Shown here: positions 7,812 through 17,378 of the stretch, piece by piece
How positions within the stretch are numbered: position 1 is the stretch's first letter
How the letters are laid out: each line of letters opens with the position of its first letter
Source of the DNA: Eubacterium limosum
GTDB taxonomy: Bacteria; Bacillota; Clostridia; Eubacteriales; Eubacteriaceae
Assembly: GCA_959020865.1 (NCBI GenBank)
Contig: CAUEUD010000024.1
Coordinates: 1 to 23,294 of the forward strand
DNA: 23,294 nt
Direction: 5' to 3'
The notes under the pieces: model-generated
The model's input: the letters and a program-made list of their open reading frames with translations, nothing else
The model's database searches: none
What the model was told of the DNA's origin: nothing
Position numbers and translations under genes: made by a program

Positions 7812-10800
7812 GGCTTTTTACCCAGCTTCGGCCAGAGCGCGCATCCGGTAATATACAGCGCCGCCATAGCCGCTGCCGTACATCCCAGAATAACCGCGGC
7901 CTTTTTCAGCTGCTCCTTCCCCGATGGCGTTTTGGACACGCTTCTGCTGTATGGCAGCATAGCGCCGTCAAAATCCCAGGGTTTAAATTCCTCCTCAGCC
8001 TTGTTGGCTGTTTTTCCGGAAGCTCTGGCTGTCATACCGCCGCTGCTTTCTTTACTGCCCTTTTGCATTCCCAAACGCCCTTCAACAGGAGCCGCCTCTC
8101 TGACGGGCTCCGAAGTGCCGGTCAGCGCCATAAGATGACCCCGGTCATTCCGGTAATAAATCGTACCGTCTGCGTCACAATTGAGGCTCGTAGTCGTATA
8201 CTCCTGCTCATCAGCCGGGGCGCGGTAGATTACCTCGGCCTGCGGCGTGGTGTTTCCCGCCCAGTCCTTCACCCGGACAATGGCCCCATCATGATTATTG
8301 ACCGTGATATAGAGGTAAACTGTCTGCTGGCCATCGGCTGTATAAGCCGTTGTAAGCAGCGGCGAGGCCTTGGACGGGCCGCCGATGTCTGCCTGATAGA
8401 TCATGCTGAAGGAACCCGCGTCCAGAACCGCCAGCTTTCCATTTTCCGTATTGCCCTGGTCGATGACTGTGGCTTTGTTATAATCCTCCTCATGGCCAGA
8501 GCCGTTCACCTTCTGGGTTGTGACGTACACGCGTCCGTTGTATACCACCGGCGATGTGGTTGAAGCTGCCGGCAGATCCACAATCTTAGCCCCTGTGTAA
8601 TGCCCGTCACTGGTAACGCCGAGCTTAAAACATTTGCCGCCGCCGGTAATCCCATTGGCAGTAGCGCCGCCGCCCGCTGTAAAATAAAGGGCGCTGGTTC
8701 CCGCGTCATAAGCGATGCTTGAGCGGATAACACCGCCGGTGGCGTACCGGTCGATGAGTGCCCCTGTCGATTTGTTACGGGACTGGAGCACGCCAGAGTC
8801 CCCGCCAAAGATCACCACATCGCCAACCACCGTCGCACCGCTCCAGTAATAGCCGCCATCATCATCTGAAACCCACTTCGCACGCCGGATACCATTGGTC
8901 TGGTATATTTCGCCGTTACTCGTGGTATCCACACAGAAAAAGGTTCCCTTGTCGGTCGAACCGCTCCAGGTACCTGAGTAGATAAAACCGTCCGCATAGG
9001 TAACCTGGCAATTGCTCTGACCGCCAAAGCTTTCGGTCCGCCAGAGCGAATCCAGGGTATCGGCGTTAAAGGCCTCAATGGTACCGTCATCCTCCGGTAC
9101 AAAGATCATACCGTCGCCATAGGTGGCGTAAGAGAAAAATCTTACTTCTTTCGCGAGTTTTGCTTCCTTTACAATGGCGCCGGTGTTTTTATCCAGCTTG
9201 TAGAGTTTGTTGTTCTGGGTGGAGACAAAAACATAGTTGTCCACCACCAGCGGGGTGCCGACCGTCATCTGCTTGCCCCCTGTGTTGATAGCACTGTTCA
9301 CCCATTTTTCCATGAGGTTATTTCCCGCATTTGGCAGGCTGGCGTCCACAATGGCCATGTTGCTGTTGTTCTTCCTGAAGGTTGGCCAGTAGCTCTCAAA
9401 ATCTACATAGCGGTTCATCTTTACCGTCACTGTACACTGGTTTCTAATGCCGCACATCTCAGCGGTAATCACCGCCGTCCCCTTGACATGCCCGGTGACA
9501 ATGCCCTTATCGTCCACGCTGGCCACTGACGGGTTGGAGGAGGTATAGGTCAGTCTGTTTTTATCCGTGGTATTATATGGCTTAAAGCTCATCACACTCA
9601 GCTCAAAGCTGGGGTTTGCAATGTCCAGCAAAAGCGTTTTTTCTGTATCACTCAGCGCAAAGCTTTCAATGGCAATGCGGTGGTCCGATACCACAGCGAA
9701 CGTGGAGAAGCTATCGGTTGAAAAGCTAAAGCGATTGTTCTTAGCGTCGTACGTCACAAGGGCATTCCCTTTTTCATCCTCAAAGCCAATGCGCTCGCCG
9801 TTATGCAGAAGGGTCAGCTGCTCATGCGCCCCAAAGGCCGGCGCTGTGTAATCCCCGGAGGGCACTGTAATTTTAAAGCTCTTGCCCTGGGTATCATATT
9901 CAGGTATGGCATCCGCGCTTTGTGCCGCGGCAAAGTCCTTCAGCCTGATTTCATACTGGCTCTCGATGGCCGGGTCCAGATACTGGGCATCCCCCTCAAG
10001 GGCTGCCTGCTGCTCAGAGGTGACTTCAGCCTTCTGCGCTTCCACCTTTACGGTCCACGGCAGCGTCAGGGAACGCCCTTTAACCGTGACGCCGTTATCC
10101 GATGCGCTGATATCTTTTAAAGCGCCTGTCACCTTTTTCATTTTCTTTTCAGCCTGATCATAGATTTTCTGATCATCGATTAAAAAGCCTTCGTAAGCGC
10201 CTACGGCGTTCAGTGCTTTTTCGGCCTGGACCAGATCAAAAAGACTTTGGTCGTCAGGTTCTTCCCCGCTGTCAATGACTGTCTGAACCGCCTCCACTGC
10301 GGGCTCGCACACAGCGACTGTTGCAGACAGCACCTTGCTGTATCCGCTGTTAATGGCGACCTGTATATTGGCATCCTGTTCTGCTGTTAAGAGCGACTGC
10401 TGTACGCTTGTCAGGTTATTGTAAGCATTCTCAACCACTTTAACCTCATCCAGAGAGGGGCTGGCATTGGTGTTCAAAATCGCGGCCAGCCGGACCACTT
10501 CTTTGACAGCGGCAATATCCTCATCCGTAATATCTGGCGGGTCGACCGGATCGTCCTCTGTGACAGTAACCTGGCAGTCCGCAGTAAAACTGCCCACCTG
10601 CGCTGTGATCACGGCCGCCCCTTTGGCCACCGCTGTAATACGGCCATTGGCGTCCACCGTTGCCACCTGTTCATGATTCGAACTCCAGGTAACGGTCTTG
10701 TTATCTGTGGTGTCTGCCGGATTATAGCTGACTTTGAGCGCGGTTGTCTTTCCTTTGCCCAGGCTTACCTTAGACGGGTTCAGGCTGATGCCCTGCAGGG

Positions 10801-11839
10801 GCTTTTCATCGCTTTCCTCACTTACGGTTACTTCACAGCTGGCGGTGAAATCGCCCAGGGTGGCGGTGACGACAGCCGTCCCGATACTGTCACCGTAGAT
10901 TCTCCCGTCCTGCTCAACATAGACACAATCCCGGTCACTGCTGGTCCATTTTATGCCTTCATCCACCCGGCAGTTTTCAGGAAGATAGCCAACGCTCAAT
11001 TGATCCTCGCCGCCGTAGTTGAGATTTAATTTATCCTGATTGAGCGTGATCGCCTGTAAATCTTTTGATTCTATGGCCGATTCCAAATACGCCTGTGCCT
11101 GATCAAGATCATTCTGATCGGTAATGCCAGGATCAATGGTTTCAAGAGCGTCCATGGCCTGGCTGTACGCGTCTGCTATGAAAGAGATACCGAGCAGCGC
11201 CTCTTTATCTGCCCGCCCGTTAAACGCCGCAATCGCTTTTGTCAGACTATCCCGGTTAGGTATGTCAAAATCATATTGTCCGGCATTGTAAGGATCACCG
11301 ACATCCGCGCCGGTTCCCCACATGGTAAACTGAAGGCGCATCACGTCGCCGTCCTTTAGAATATAACTGTCCATGCCATAATTGGGAAAAGTACTGTTGA
11401 CAGCGTACATCCATCCTGAATGCTCTGTATAGGAGAACTCACCAAGATCCGGATATTTTGCATTTCCGTCATTATTATCATTGGTAATTTTATAGCCGCT
11501 CATATCCGTAATATAATAAGGAATGTCAAGCGCTCCCGAATCCGCATTTTTCAGAGCCGTCACATAAAAGCTTTCCGAACCCTCCTTCTGCACATAGCCG
11601 CCAGTGGGCTCAAGCATCCGGTCAAGAACCTTCTTAGCGGTATCCCCTTCATAAATCGGCACTTGAACCGGCTCGACAAAATAACCCTGTCCAATGGTAA
11701 AACGCTCCACACTAAAGGTAATGGTGCCTGTCTGCGCACCGGAGGCCTTTGCCCTTCCTGAGCCGATCAGCAGTACTGCCGCTGTCAGCAACACACACAT
11801 TAAGATACTCGCTTTTTTCCTTAATCCTTCCACAATCAT
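7808..11839 (-). CDS. Anchored surface protein: DUF4430 + Ig-like (BIG2) domains + PQQ-type beta-propeller
   Basis: A 1343-residue exported protein. A signal peptide (about 1-32) precedes a DUF4430 domain (about 38-182; GWMYAVN 142-148, PNYG, LKDGD, GADVG). A helical spacer follows, then BIG2-like domains (about 263-340 and 348-427, each with a TWSS/KWTSS and VTA--G-AVITA pattern). Next come a helical region (435-570), a beta module (about 575-720) and a third BIG2 (722-807). A repeat-rich PQQ/quinoprotein-like beta-propeller occupies about 815-1245 (blades such as GTPLVVDNYVFVSTQNNKLYKL and TSPVVYNGRVYVTTQ). A single membrane segment with a short basic tail (WPKLGKKP) ends the chain. A GTG at 11833 is better spaced from the GAGGAG SD (8 nt) than the ATG at 11839 (2 nt), so the true start may be 11833. 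The stop overlaps the S component. It is probably a surface receptor, with the ligand inferred. Confidence 0.88.
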   Translation of the reverse strand: MIVEGLRKKASILMCVLLTAAVLLIGSGRAKASGAQTGTITFSVERFTIGQGYFVEPVQVPIYEGDTAKKVLDRMLEPTGGYVQKEGSESFYVTALKNADSGALDIPYYITDMSGYKITNDNNDGNAKYPDLGEFSYTEHSGWMYAVNSTFPNYGMDSYILKDGDVMRLQFTMWGTGADVGDPYNAGQYDFDIPNRDSLTKAIAAFNGRADKEALLGISFIADAYSQAMDALETIDPGITDQNDLDQAQAYLESAIESKDLQAITLNQDKLNLNYGGEDQLSVGYLPENCRVDEGIKWTSSDRDCVYVEQDGRIYGDSIGTAVVTATLGDFTASCEVTVSEESDEKPLQGISLNPSKVSLGKGKTTALKVSYNPADTTDNKTVTWSSNHEQVATVDANGRITAVAKGAAVITAQVGSFTADCQVTVTEDDPVDPPDITDEDIAAVKEVVRLAAILNTNASPSLDEVKVVENAYNNLTSVQQSLLTAEQDANIQVAINSGYSKVLSATVAVCEPAVEAVQTVIDSGEEPDDQSLFDLVQAEKALNAVGAYEGFLIDDQKIYDQAEKKMKKVTGALKDISASDNGVTVKGRSLTLPWTVKVEAQKAEVTSEQQAALEGDAQYLDPAIESQYEIRLKDFAAAQSADAIPEYDTQGKSFKITVPSGDYTAPAFGAHEQLTLLHNGERIGFEDEKGNALVTYDAKNNRFSFSTDSFSTFAVVSDHRIAIESFALSDTEKTLLLDIANPSFELSVMSFKPYNTTDKNRLTYTSSNPSVASVDDKGIVTGHVKGTAVITAEMCGIRNQCTVTVKMNRYVDFESYWPTFRKNNSNMAIVDASLPNAGNNLMEKWVNSAINTGGKQMTVGTPLVVDNYVFVSTQNNKLYKLDKNTGAIVKEAKLAKEVRFFSYATYGDGMIFVPEDDGTIEAFNADTLDSLWRTESFGGQSNCQVTYADGFIYSGTWSGSTDKGTFFCVDTTSNGEIYQTNGIRRAKWVSDDDGGYYWSGATVVGDVVIFGGDSGVLQSRNKSTGALIDRYATGGVIRSSIAYDAGTSALYFTAGGGATANGITGGGKCFKLGVTSDGHYTGAKIVDLPAASTTSPVVYNGRVYVTTQKVNGSGHEEDYNKATVIDQGNTENGKLAVLDAGSFSMIYQADIGGPSKASPLLTTAYTADGQQTVYLYITVNNHDGAIVRVKDWAGNTTPQAEVIYRAPADEQEYTTTSLNCDADGTIYYRNDRGHLMALTGTSEPVREAAPVEGRLGMQKGSKESSGGMTARASGKTANKAEEEFKPWDFDGAMLPYSRSVSKTPSGKEQLKKAAVILGCTAAAMAALYITGCALWPKLGKKP

Positions 11840-11872
11840 TTCTCCTCTTTTTTATTTCAAAGATACCTGTTA

Positions 11873-11896
11873 CTGCCCTCTTTAAAAAGAGGGCAG
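11873..11896 (-). terminator. Perfect 11-bp intergenic stem-loop between cohesin and propeller genes
   Basis: CTGCCCTCTTT and its complement AAAGAGGGCAG enclose a 2-nt loop in the 80-bp gap between the cohesin gene and the DUF4430/propeller gene. There is no clean T-run outside the stem, so partial termination or mRNA stabilisation is more likely than full termination. Confidence 0.45.
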
Positions 11897-11919
11897 GGGC
11901 TGATACCCTTTAGTATAAA

Positions 11920-14115
11920 TTAACGTTCTGCTTTTCGATGTCTCCGGTAGAAAGCTATTCCACAAAGTCCCATAAGCGCCAGCATTCCCGCTGCCTGCAG
12001 GGCGCCATTGCCGATTTCTTCCTCAGTATAAGGTACGCCAGTCACCGGATTGATGGTGCCGCCGGATGTATTGCTGTTATTGCCGGCATTTCCGCTGTTT
12101 GATGTTTGATTTCCGTCCGTATTTGGTCTTTCCTCTTGTCTGTTCATTCCCACAACAGTAAACTCAGAAAAGCTCTTGGTCGTAAAGGTAATCTTTCCAT
12201 CAGCGTCTGGGGTGACAGCCTGCCAGGTAAAGCTGCCGTCCGCTCCTTTATGGCCTACATAATAGGCATCATATTTAAGCTGATCAGCCTTAAGCGGAAT
12301 CGTAACTGTGAAGCTGCCATCCGCATTTTCTGTTACTTCCGGGGTAATATCTGCCAGGAAAAGAATTTTTGTTTCCTTCGCGTTTGCAAATTCACTGGCA
12401 TTCTTGATCGCTTCATCAACACTGGCTAAGGCTTCCTTATCCTTTGATTTATCGTCAACCCTGATGCCTTCGCCAGGCTGAAGTCCATTGACTACAACCC
12501 CGGTCTTTTCATCTTCTGTGACGGTCACCAGCTTAGATGCGGCTGTATTCAAATTCGTTACCACAGTATCTACCTGTTGCTGTGTACTGTCATTCAGGTT
12601 TCCGGCAACCTTTTCGGCTGCGGCTAATGCTTCCTTCACAACGGCATAGCTGTCAGCAGTGTAATAACTCTCATCTAATTTCTTAACAGCTTCAATCGCT
12701 TTGGTTAAGTCTTCAGTTTTTGCTGCCTTTGGCACTAAACCCTTTGTTGCATTCTGCAAGCCGGTCAATACCTTGTCCGCTTCCGCTGCCGGTACCTGGC
12801 CTTCTGCCAGTCGGTCTGCCATGGCGTCCGCATTTTTGAGCGCTTCTGCTACAGCTTTCCAGCTGCTGGTGGTATAGGCTTCCTCCTTGAAGGATTCGCG
12901 CACCTGAGCAATTGCAGCATTAAAGGCATTTTCGTCTGCTGCGATCACCAGCTTGGCAATGGCGTCATTCAGGTTTTTAACCGCTGCTGAAACCTCAGCA
13001 TCTGTGGCGTTTTCCTGCCCGACCAGTGCTTTTGCCGCACTCATGGCTGTCTCCACATTTGCCTTGGTTTCGTCCATATAGGTGATGTCTTCGCGCGCAA
13101 GCGCTGCTTCAGCTGCCTGGATACTGGCAGCCAGAGCTTCTTGGTCACCCTTGGCGCTCAGTCCCGCAATAGCGTCCTTAACTGCTTGAACAGCGTCTGC
13201 CACTGTTTTCTGGTTTTCCGCATTATCTGCGAGATCCGCATCCAACACACTCTGCGCGTCGGCAAGCGCTTTGGTCAGAGCCGCATAGCTGTCCGGCGTG
13301 TACAAGGCTTCATCATAGGTTTTGGCTTCAGCGACGACTGTTTTTAAGGCCGTTTTGTCAACAGCTTTAACCAGCTGTTTCATCGCGTCATCCAAAGCCT
13401 TGACCTGCGCCGCGGCTTCTTCTTTTGTATTTTCGGTTGTTATTTTTTTTGCCTCAGCGATGGCTGCTTCCAGATTTTGATAGCTTGCCGCTGTGTACAG
13501 GCTGCTGTCAATGGCTTCGGCTTCAGCGATTTTGCCGGTCAGCTCGCTGATATCTGTTGGAGGGAGCTTAGAAACAAGATTTTCCGCATTATTTGTAATG
13601 ACTGGTGTTACCTCCTCCATTTCATATTCATCTTTTGAGGTGTCACCCGTGAATACACCGTAAGTATCTTTTTCCAATCGAATGTTTAAAATACCCGTTA
13701 CGTTGTCATTTACTTTTAATTTAATGGTAAAGAGTTCACCTGGATTTGCCGGGTTATTTCCTGCCATGTATGACAGCAGGGCTTCGCCTGCATTGTCCGT
13801 ATTAAGTGATGCCATTCCACTTGTGGTAAGAGTTTTTCCACTTCCGGAAACATAGGTTAATTGGTCTTTATCATAATAAATGTATAAATCACAGCTTGCC
13901 AGTTTTGTCTTTTCGCCTGTTCGGACTGTTAAAGTAATCTCATTGCCTGGAGCTACTGTATCATTCGCTTTTACAGAAGTATCAAGCACAAGAATTTCGT
14001 CTTGATCAACTCTTTCATTTGCAGCAAATGTTTTTACCGGAACAATTGTGCTTATGACCATTAAGCAGGCCAAAAGCAGAATCACTACTTGCTCTAATTT
14101 CTTTTTTAGTATCAT
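11920..14115 (-). CDS. Anchored cohesin/FIVAR scaffold protein
   Basis: A 731-residue exported protein. A signal peptide (cleavage near TFA-A, residue 31) precedes a cohesin-like beta domain (about 40-178). This shows the family pattern of VAPGNEITLTVRTG, a CDLYIYYDKDQLTYVSG strand pair (YD--L), and PGELFTIKLKVND. About five FIVAR-type three-helix modules follow (LYTAASY, LYTPDSY, a degenerate ITYMDE, AYTTSSW, YYTADSY). A ~110-residue beta module ends in FSEFTVVG, then an Asn/Gly/Ser linker. The C-terminus carries NPVTG, a hydrophobic helix and RRHRKAER, compatible with a sortase B/NPXTG-like sorting signal or a plain membrane anchor. It starts 17 bp after the dockerin gene, so the two should be co-expressed and can pair. 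The cohesin call rests on pattern, not on a profile search. Confidence 0.78.
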   Translation of the reverse strand: MILKKKLEQVVILLLACLMVISTIVPVKTFAANERVDQDEILVLDTSVKANDTVAPGNEITLTVRTGEKTKLASCDLYIYYDKDQLTYVSGSGKTLTTSGMASLNTDNAGEALLSYMAGNNPANPGELFTIKLKVNDNVTGILNIRLEKDTYGVFTGDTSKDEYEMEEVTPVITNNAENLVSKLPPTDISELTGKIAEAEAIDSSLYTAASYQNLEAAIAEAKKITTENTKEEAAAQVKALDDAMKQLVKAVDKTALKTVVAEAKTYDEALYTPDSYAALTKALADAQSVLDADLADNAENQKTVADAVQAVKDAIAGLSAKGDQEALAASIQAAEAALAREDITYMDETKANVETAMSAAKALVGQENATDAEVSAAVKNLNDAIAKLVIAADENAFNAAIAQVRESFKEEAYTTSSWKAVAEALKNADAMADRLAEGQVPAAEADKVLTGLQNATKGLVPKAAKTEDLTKAIEAVKKLDESYYTADSYAVVKEALAAAEKVAGNLNDSTQQQVDTVVTNLNTAASKLVTVTEDEKTGVVVNGLQPGEGIRVDDKSKDKEALASVDEAIKNASEFANAKETKILFLADITPEVTENADGSFTVTIPLKADQLKYDAYYVGHKGADGSFTWQAVTPDADGKITFTTKSFSEFTVVGMNRQEERPNTDGNQTSNSGNAGNNSNTSGGTINPVTGVPYTEEEIGNGALQAAGMLALMGLCGIAFYRRHRKAER

Positions 14116-14132
14116 TTTATTCTCTCTTTTAT

Positions 14133-17100
14133 TTATTTAAACTCTTTTATTCTGCCATTTGCGAATAATAAAATTTGCTGTGCATCGTTGGATTTTACGA
14201 CTCCGTCTTTATTAACATCGGCAGCTGCTTTTTGTGTTTCTGTCAGCGGAGTTTTTCCTTTTCCATTTGCCGCTAAAAGTGCCATTTGCGCATCATTGGC
14301 CTTAACCTCTCCATTGCCATTAACATCACCGAGAATAAAGCTCATTTCCAGCGCGTCCATGACATTCTTCAGGCTGGCGTAAGCAGTCAGGCATTCCGCG
14401 TCGGTGGCTTTCGGATTGGCGTATACAGCGCTGGCGCTGTCACGGGCTTCCGCAAATGGTTTCCAGGTTTCTTCGGTATAGCCGGTTTCCTTTAGGGCGT
14501 TGGCTTTTTCCAGTTGGGTCTGGAGCAGGGCTTTCCCCTGGCCGTTGACAGCGTCCGTTAATTTCTTAACATCCTCCTGGTTCATGCTGGCCTTCTTGCC
14601 GTCGCTCAAAGCTTCGTAAGCGCTCCACACAGCGCCCACGGCTTCTTTATCATTGGTGTCCATGCTGTCAATAAGGTTTTTGACATAGGCGGTTCCCTTG
14701 ACGTCACGGCAGTCGTAAATGCCGGTTTTTCCTTCTTCGGCGCGTTTTAAGGCAGTGACCCCGCGGATGATCTGTTCTGGGCCTATGCCGGATGTTAGCG
14801 TATCTTCTCCAATCCGTTTTTCATAATCAATTCGGTTTATAATATTGTCATACATTGTCTGATTACCCACAACAAATCGAGAATCAAACGCTGTGATTCC
14901 TGCCATACCCAAACATATCTGTGCTTGGGCATTTGTCCATGCATTCCTAATATCCCAATGATTGTTATCGCTAGTAAGACTTAAACAGAAACCGCCCCAA
15001 AAACTGCCGATATAGCTTTGTGATCGTTGAAATCTTGGGAGCAATTCATTCTCTATTCGTACCTTTACTGCATAGTAATCGTCTCCCGGCTTTGCATTCG
15101 GGTCATAGTATTGAAAAATTGGTTGTATATACATTGACCACATATCTGCAACATCATTTTCATCTCCATCTTGAACAACACCTGTAGCATCAGTTTTTTG
15201 AACAGCCATATCATTGATAACCTGTTTAATATCGTATCCATTATCATTTTCAAAATCATAGCAACCGTAAGCCAAAGCTCTCGTAGGTTTTGCCATATAT
15301 GCCTTGTTATCATCATAAAGAGCAGCATCGGTTATAATATCTATTAAATTATAGCCTGCTACATCGCGTGGATCATATCCTATAGCTGTAATCATCATAA
15401 CGTCTTTACAGGTATCGGTTGTGATAAAGCCGTTTGTTTTACCGGAATTTTGATAATTCTCATATTTTTTTAGAATTATATTTTTATAATACTCATCATA
15501 AAAATTTTCATTTACTTTTTTTGAGTCCGAACGTATCAAAGCAAATATCAAATAAGGATCATAAGATTTTTGTGCACTTATTTCTCCTTTTCCAAAAATT
15601 TTTTCATCTTCAAATAAAATTTCACAGGCTTCATCTATTTTTGCGTTTAATTCCTGTTTACGAGTTTCCGTTAACGCTGGGGTTTTATCCGAAATCGTCA
15701 AACTGCCCCATGCTGTAGCTGTTTGATATTTTACGTTTCCTTCTTGTGTATAAGCTGTTTTATCAAACAGATTAGTAGGAAGAAAATAATCAACTTCATC
15801 ATTTTGATCATATGACAATGAAATGTCGTTTTTATCATTAAAACGTGCTACACCTTGTGCATGTTCACCTAAAACACCTACATATTCAGCTCCGTTTTTC
15901 ACTGCTGTAAATTCAACATCCAAATGATATGGATTATCTTCGACATTTTTTACAACAATATCCTTAACATTTGTTCTTAATACTGGAAGTTCTCCCGTTA
16001 CACTTATTTTGTTATAGTCAATAACCATTGGCTCCAGTTGAATTTCAAGTTCTGCAACGATCCTGGCTTTTAATTTTGTATTTTCCCTGTTGAGCGTTGG
16101 GTAGTTTTTTCCTTCTTCAATTTGCCATATCGTATCAAAATCCCAATTTTTGAAATTGCTCTTTTTCTTCATCTCGCTGGAACGAACGCCGGTTCCACCA
16201 GAATTTATATTTTCCTCCTCTAATCCCAGCCCAATCTTGTCATAATAACAATCTGTATTAGTTCTATATGAGTTGAAAGGAATCGACAACGTTTGGTTCT
16301 TTTCAACAGAAAATCCAGTAATTTTTCCCGCGTAATAACAGTTTGCGCTATTACCTGAAGACACCGTATTTAAACTGATGTTTTTAAAAGTATCGTTTTT
16401 TTCATAGCTAACCGTACTATAACAATTTTCCGCTAAAAATTTATCCCTTTCAGAACCCAAATAACTTCCTAAATAGATGGATGAACCAATTACCCCACAT
16501 CCAATACTATTGGTCATTTTCAGGTCAATTTTTACCTCACCAATTGTGGCACACCTTGTCATATACGCGCCCATAGCTTGGTTGGCGATAATCCCAATAT
16601 TTCGGTTTATCTTTCCGCTTGTATCGTTTGGTAAATTTAACGATCCTGTCGCTTCAGTAATCTGCTGTTTTGTCTCAATAGTTAAATTGCCAATCTGACA
16701 ATTGTTCCCCAACACATCAAACAAACCCGAAGTACTATCTGTATAGTTTTTAATAGTATAACCCATGCCATTAAAAGTTCCGTCGAATATGTAAACATAT
16801 TCTTGCGTATCTTTTATTGCAGTATTTCCATCACTATAGAGACGGTGAATAGGGTAAGGTATTAAACCAGAAGCATCGATATCATTGGTCATAATAACCG
16901 TTGTATTGCTGTAATCCACATGCTTTGCGAGATCCATCCTCAGGGTGTTAAGGTCACCCACATCCCGTATCAGATAGTTGCCTGCTTCATCCTGAGTCAG
17001 TGAGGGTTCTCCTCCGCGGTAGATCACATCGATGACCTCAGGGTCATAGGTGCCATCGGGCCTTTCCTCTGTCGTTCCGGCATTCTCTGTCGCCTCGGTC

Positions 17101-17255
17101 TGTCTGCTGTTGGTGGCGTAAGTATCTCCGACTTTATCCAGCTGGTGAAGCCCTTCGGGCATTTCCTCCGCCAAAGCAGACAGCGGCAGGCTTCCCGCCA
17201 GCAGCAGAAGCACCAGAAAAAGCCCCAGCACACGCTTCCATTTTTTTAGTTTCAT
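14133..17255 (-). CDS. Secreted alpha/alpha-barrel (intrinsic-factor alpha-domain-like) protein with C-terminal dockerin
   Basis: A 1040-residue exported protein with no membrane anchor. A signal peptide (cleavage near ALA-E, residue 30) is followed by a GLUG-type beta-helix region (about 75-390: FDGTFNGMGYTIKNY, TSGLFDVLG, IWQIEEGKNYPTL). A beta segment comes next (about 395-525). An alpha/alpha-barrel of the terpenoid cyclase/prenyltransferase-repeat type spans about 530-850, with SYDPYLIFAL, VMMITAIGYDPRDVAGYNLID, RALAYGCYDFEN and NAWTNAQAQICLG. This fold forms the alpha domain of intrinsic factor and transcobalamin. One FIVAR-like module (GYTEETW) precedes a type I dockerin (975-1035) with two calcium loops, GDVNGNGEVKAND and DVNKDGVVKSND. 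The SD is weak (AAGGAT). The next gene encodes the cohesin partner. The stretch 15.0-16.9 kb is visibly more AT-rich than the 3' part. Confidence 0.82.
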   Translation of the reverse strand: MKLKKWKRVLGLFLVLLLLAGSLPLSALAEEMPEGLHQLDKVGDTYATNSRQTEATENAGTTEERPDGTYDPEVIDVIYRGGEPSLTQDEAGNYLIRDVGDLNTLRMDLAKHVDYSNTTVIMTNDIDASGLIPYPIHRLYSDGNTAIKDTQEYVYIFDGTFNGMGYTIKNYTDSTSGLFDVLGNNCQIGNLTIETKQQITEATGSLNLPNDTSGKINRNIGIIANQAMGAYMTRCATIGEVKIDLKMTNSIGCGVIGSSIYLGSYLGSERDKFLAENCYSTVSYEKNDTFKNISLNTVSSGNSANCYYAGKITGFSVEKNQTLSIPFNSYRTNTDCYYDKIGLGLEEENINSGGTGVRSSEMKKKSNFKNWDFDTIWQIEEGKNYPTLNRENTKLKARIVAELEIQLEPMVIDYNKISVTGELPVLRTNVKDIVVKNVEDNPYHLDVEFTAVKNGAEYVGVLGEHAQGVARFNDKNDISLSYDQNDEVDYFLPTNLFDKTAYTQEGNVKYQTATAWGSLTISDKTPALTETRKQELNAKIDEACEILFEDEKIFGKGEISAQKSYDPYLIFALIRSDSKKVNENFYDEYYKNIILKKYENYQNSGKTNGFITTDTCKDVMMITAIGYDPRDVAGYNLIDIITDAALYDDNKAYMAKPTRALAYGCYDFENDNGYDIKQVINDMAVQKTDATGVVQDGDENDVADMWSMYIQPIFQYYDPNAKPGDDYYAVKVRIENELLPRFQRSQSYIGSFWGGFCLSLTSDNNHWDIRNAWTNAQAQICLGMAGITAFDSRFVVGNQTMYDNIINRIDYEKRIGEDTLTSGIGPEQIIRGVTALKRAEEGKTGIYDCRDVKGTAYVKNLIDSMDTNDKEAVGAVWSAYEALSDGKKASMNQEDVKKLTDAVNGQGKALLQTQLEKANALKETGYTEETWKPFAEARDSASAVYANPKATDAECLTAYASLKNVMDALEMSFILGDVNGNGEVKANDAQMALLAANGKGKTPLTETQKAAADVNKDGVVKSNDAQQILLFANGRIKEFK

Positions 17256-17310
17256 ATTTTTTATCCTTATTTTATATATTTTTACTGCATACTATTTCTA
17301 TTTACGCCTA

Positions 17311-17335
17311 AGGCTCTCCCTTTTGGGGAGAGCCT
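17311..17335 (-). terminator. Perfect 10-bp intergenic stem-loop before the dockerin gene
   Basis: AGGCTCTCCC and GGGAGAGCCT enclose a 5-nt loop in the 123-bp gap between the FIVAR stalk gene and the dockerin gene. No T-run follows on the minus strand. It is best read as a stabilising or attenuating hairpin rather than a strong terminator. Confidence 0.45.
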
Positions 17336-17378
17336 GTTGTGACCTGATAGAAAATCCAGTGCTTTCTAAAAGTCGAGG

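Noticed and set aside
11920..17255. A cellulosome for plant polysaccharide degradation
   Set aside because: Cohesin and dockerin are present, but no glycoside hydrolase, carbohydrate-binding module or sugar transporter is encoded in the window.
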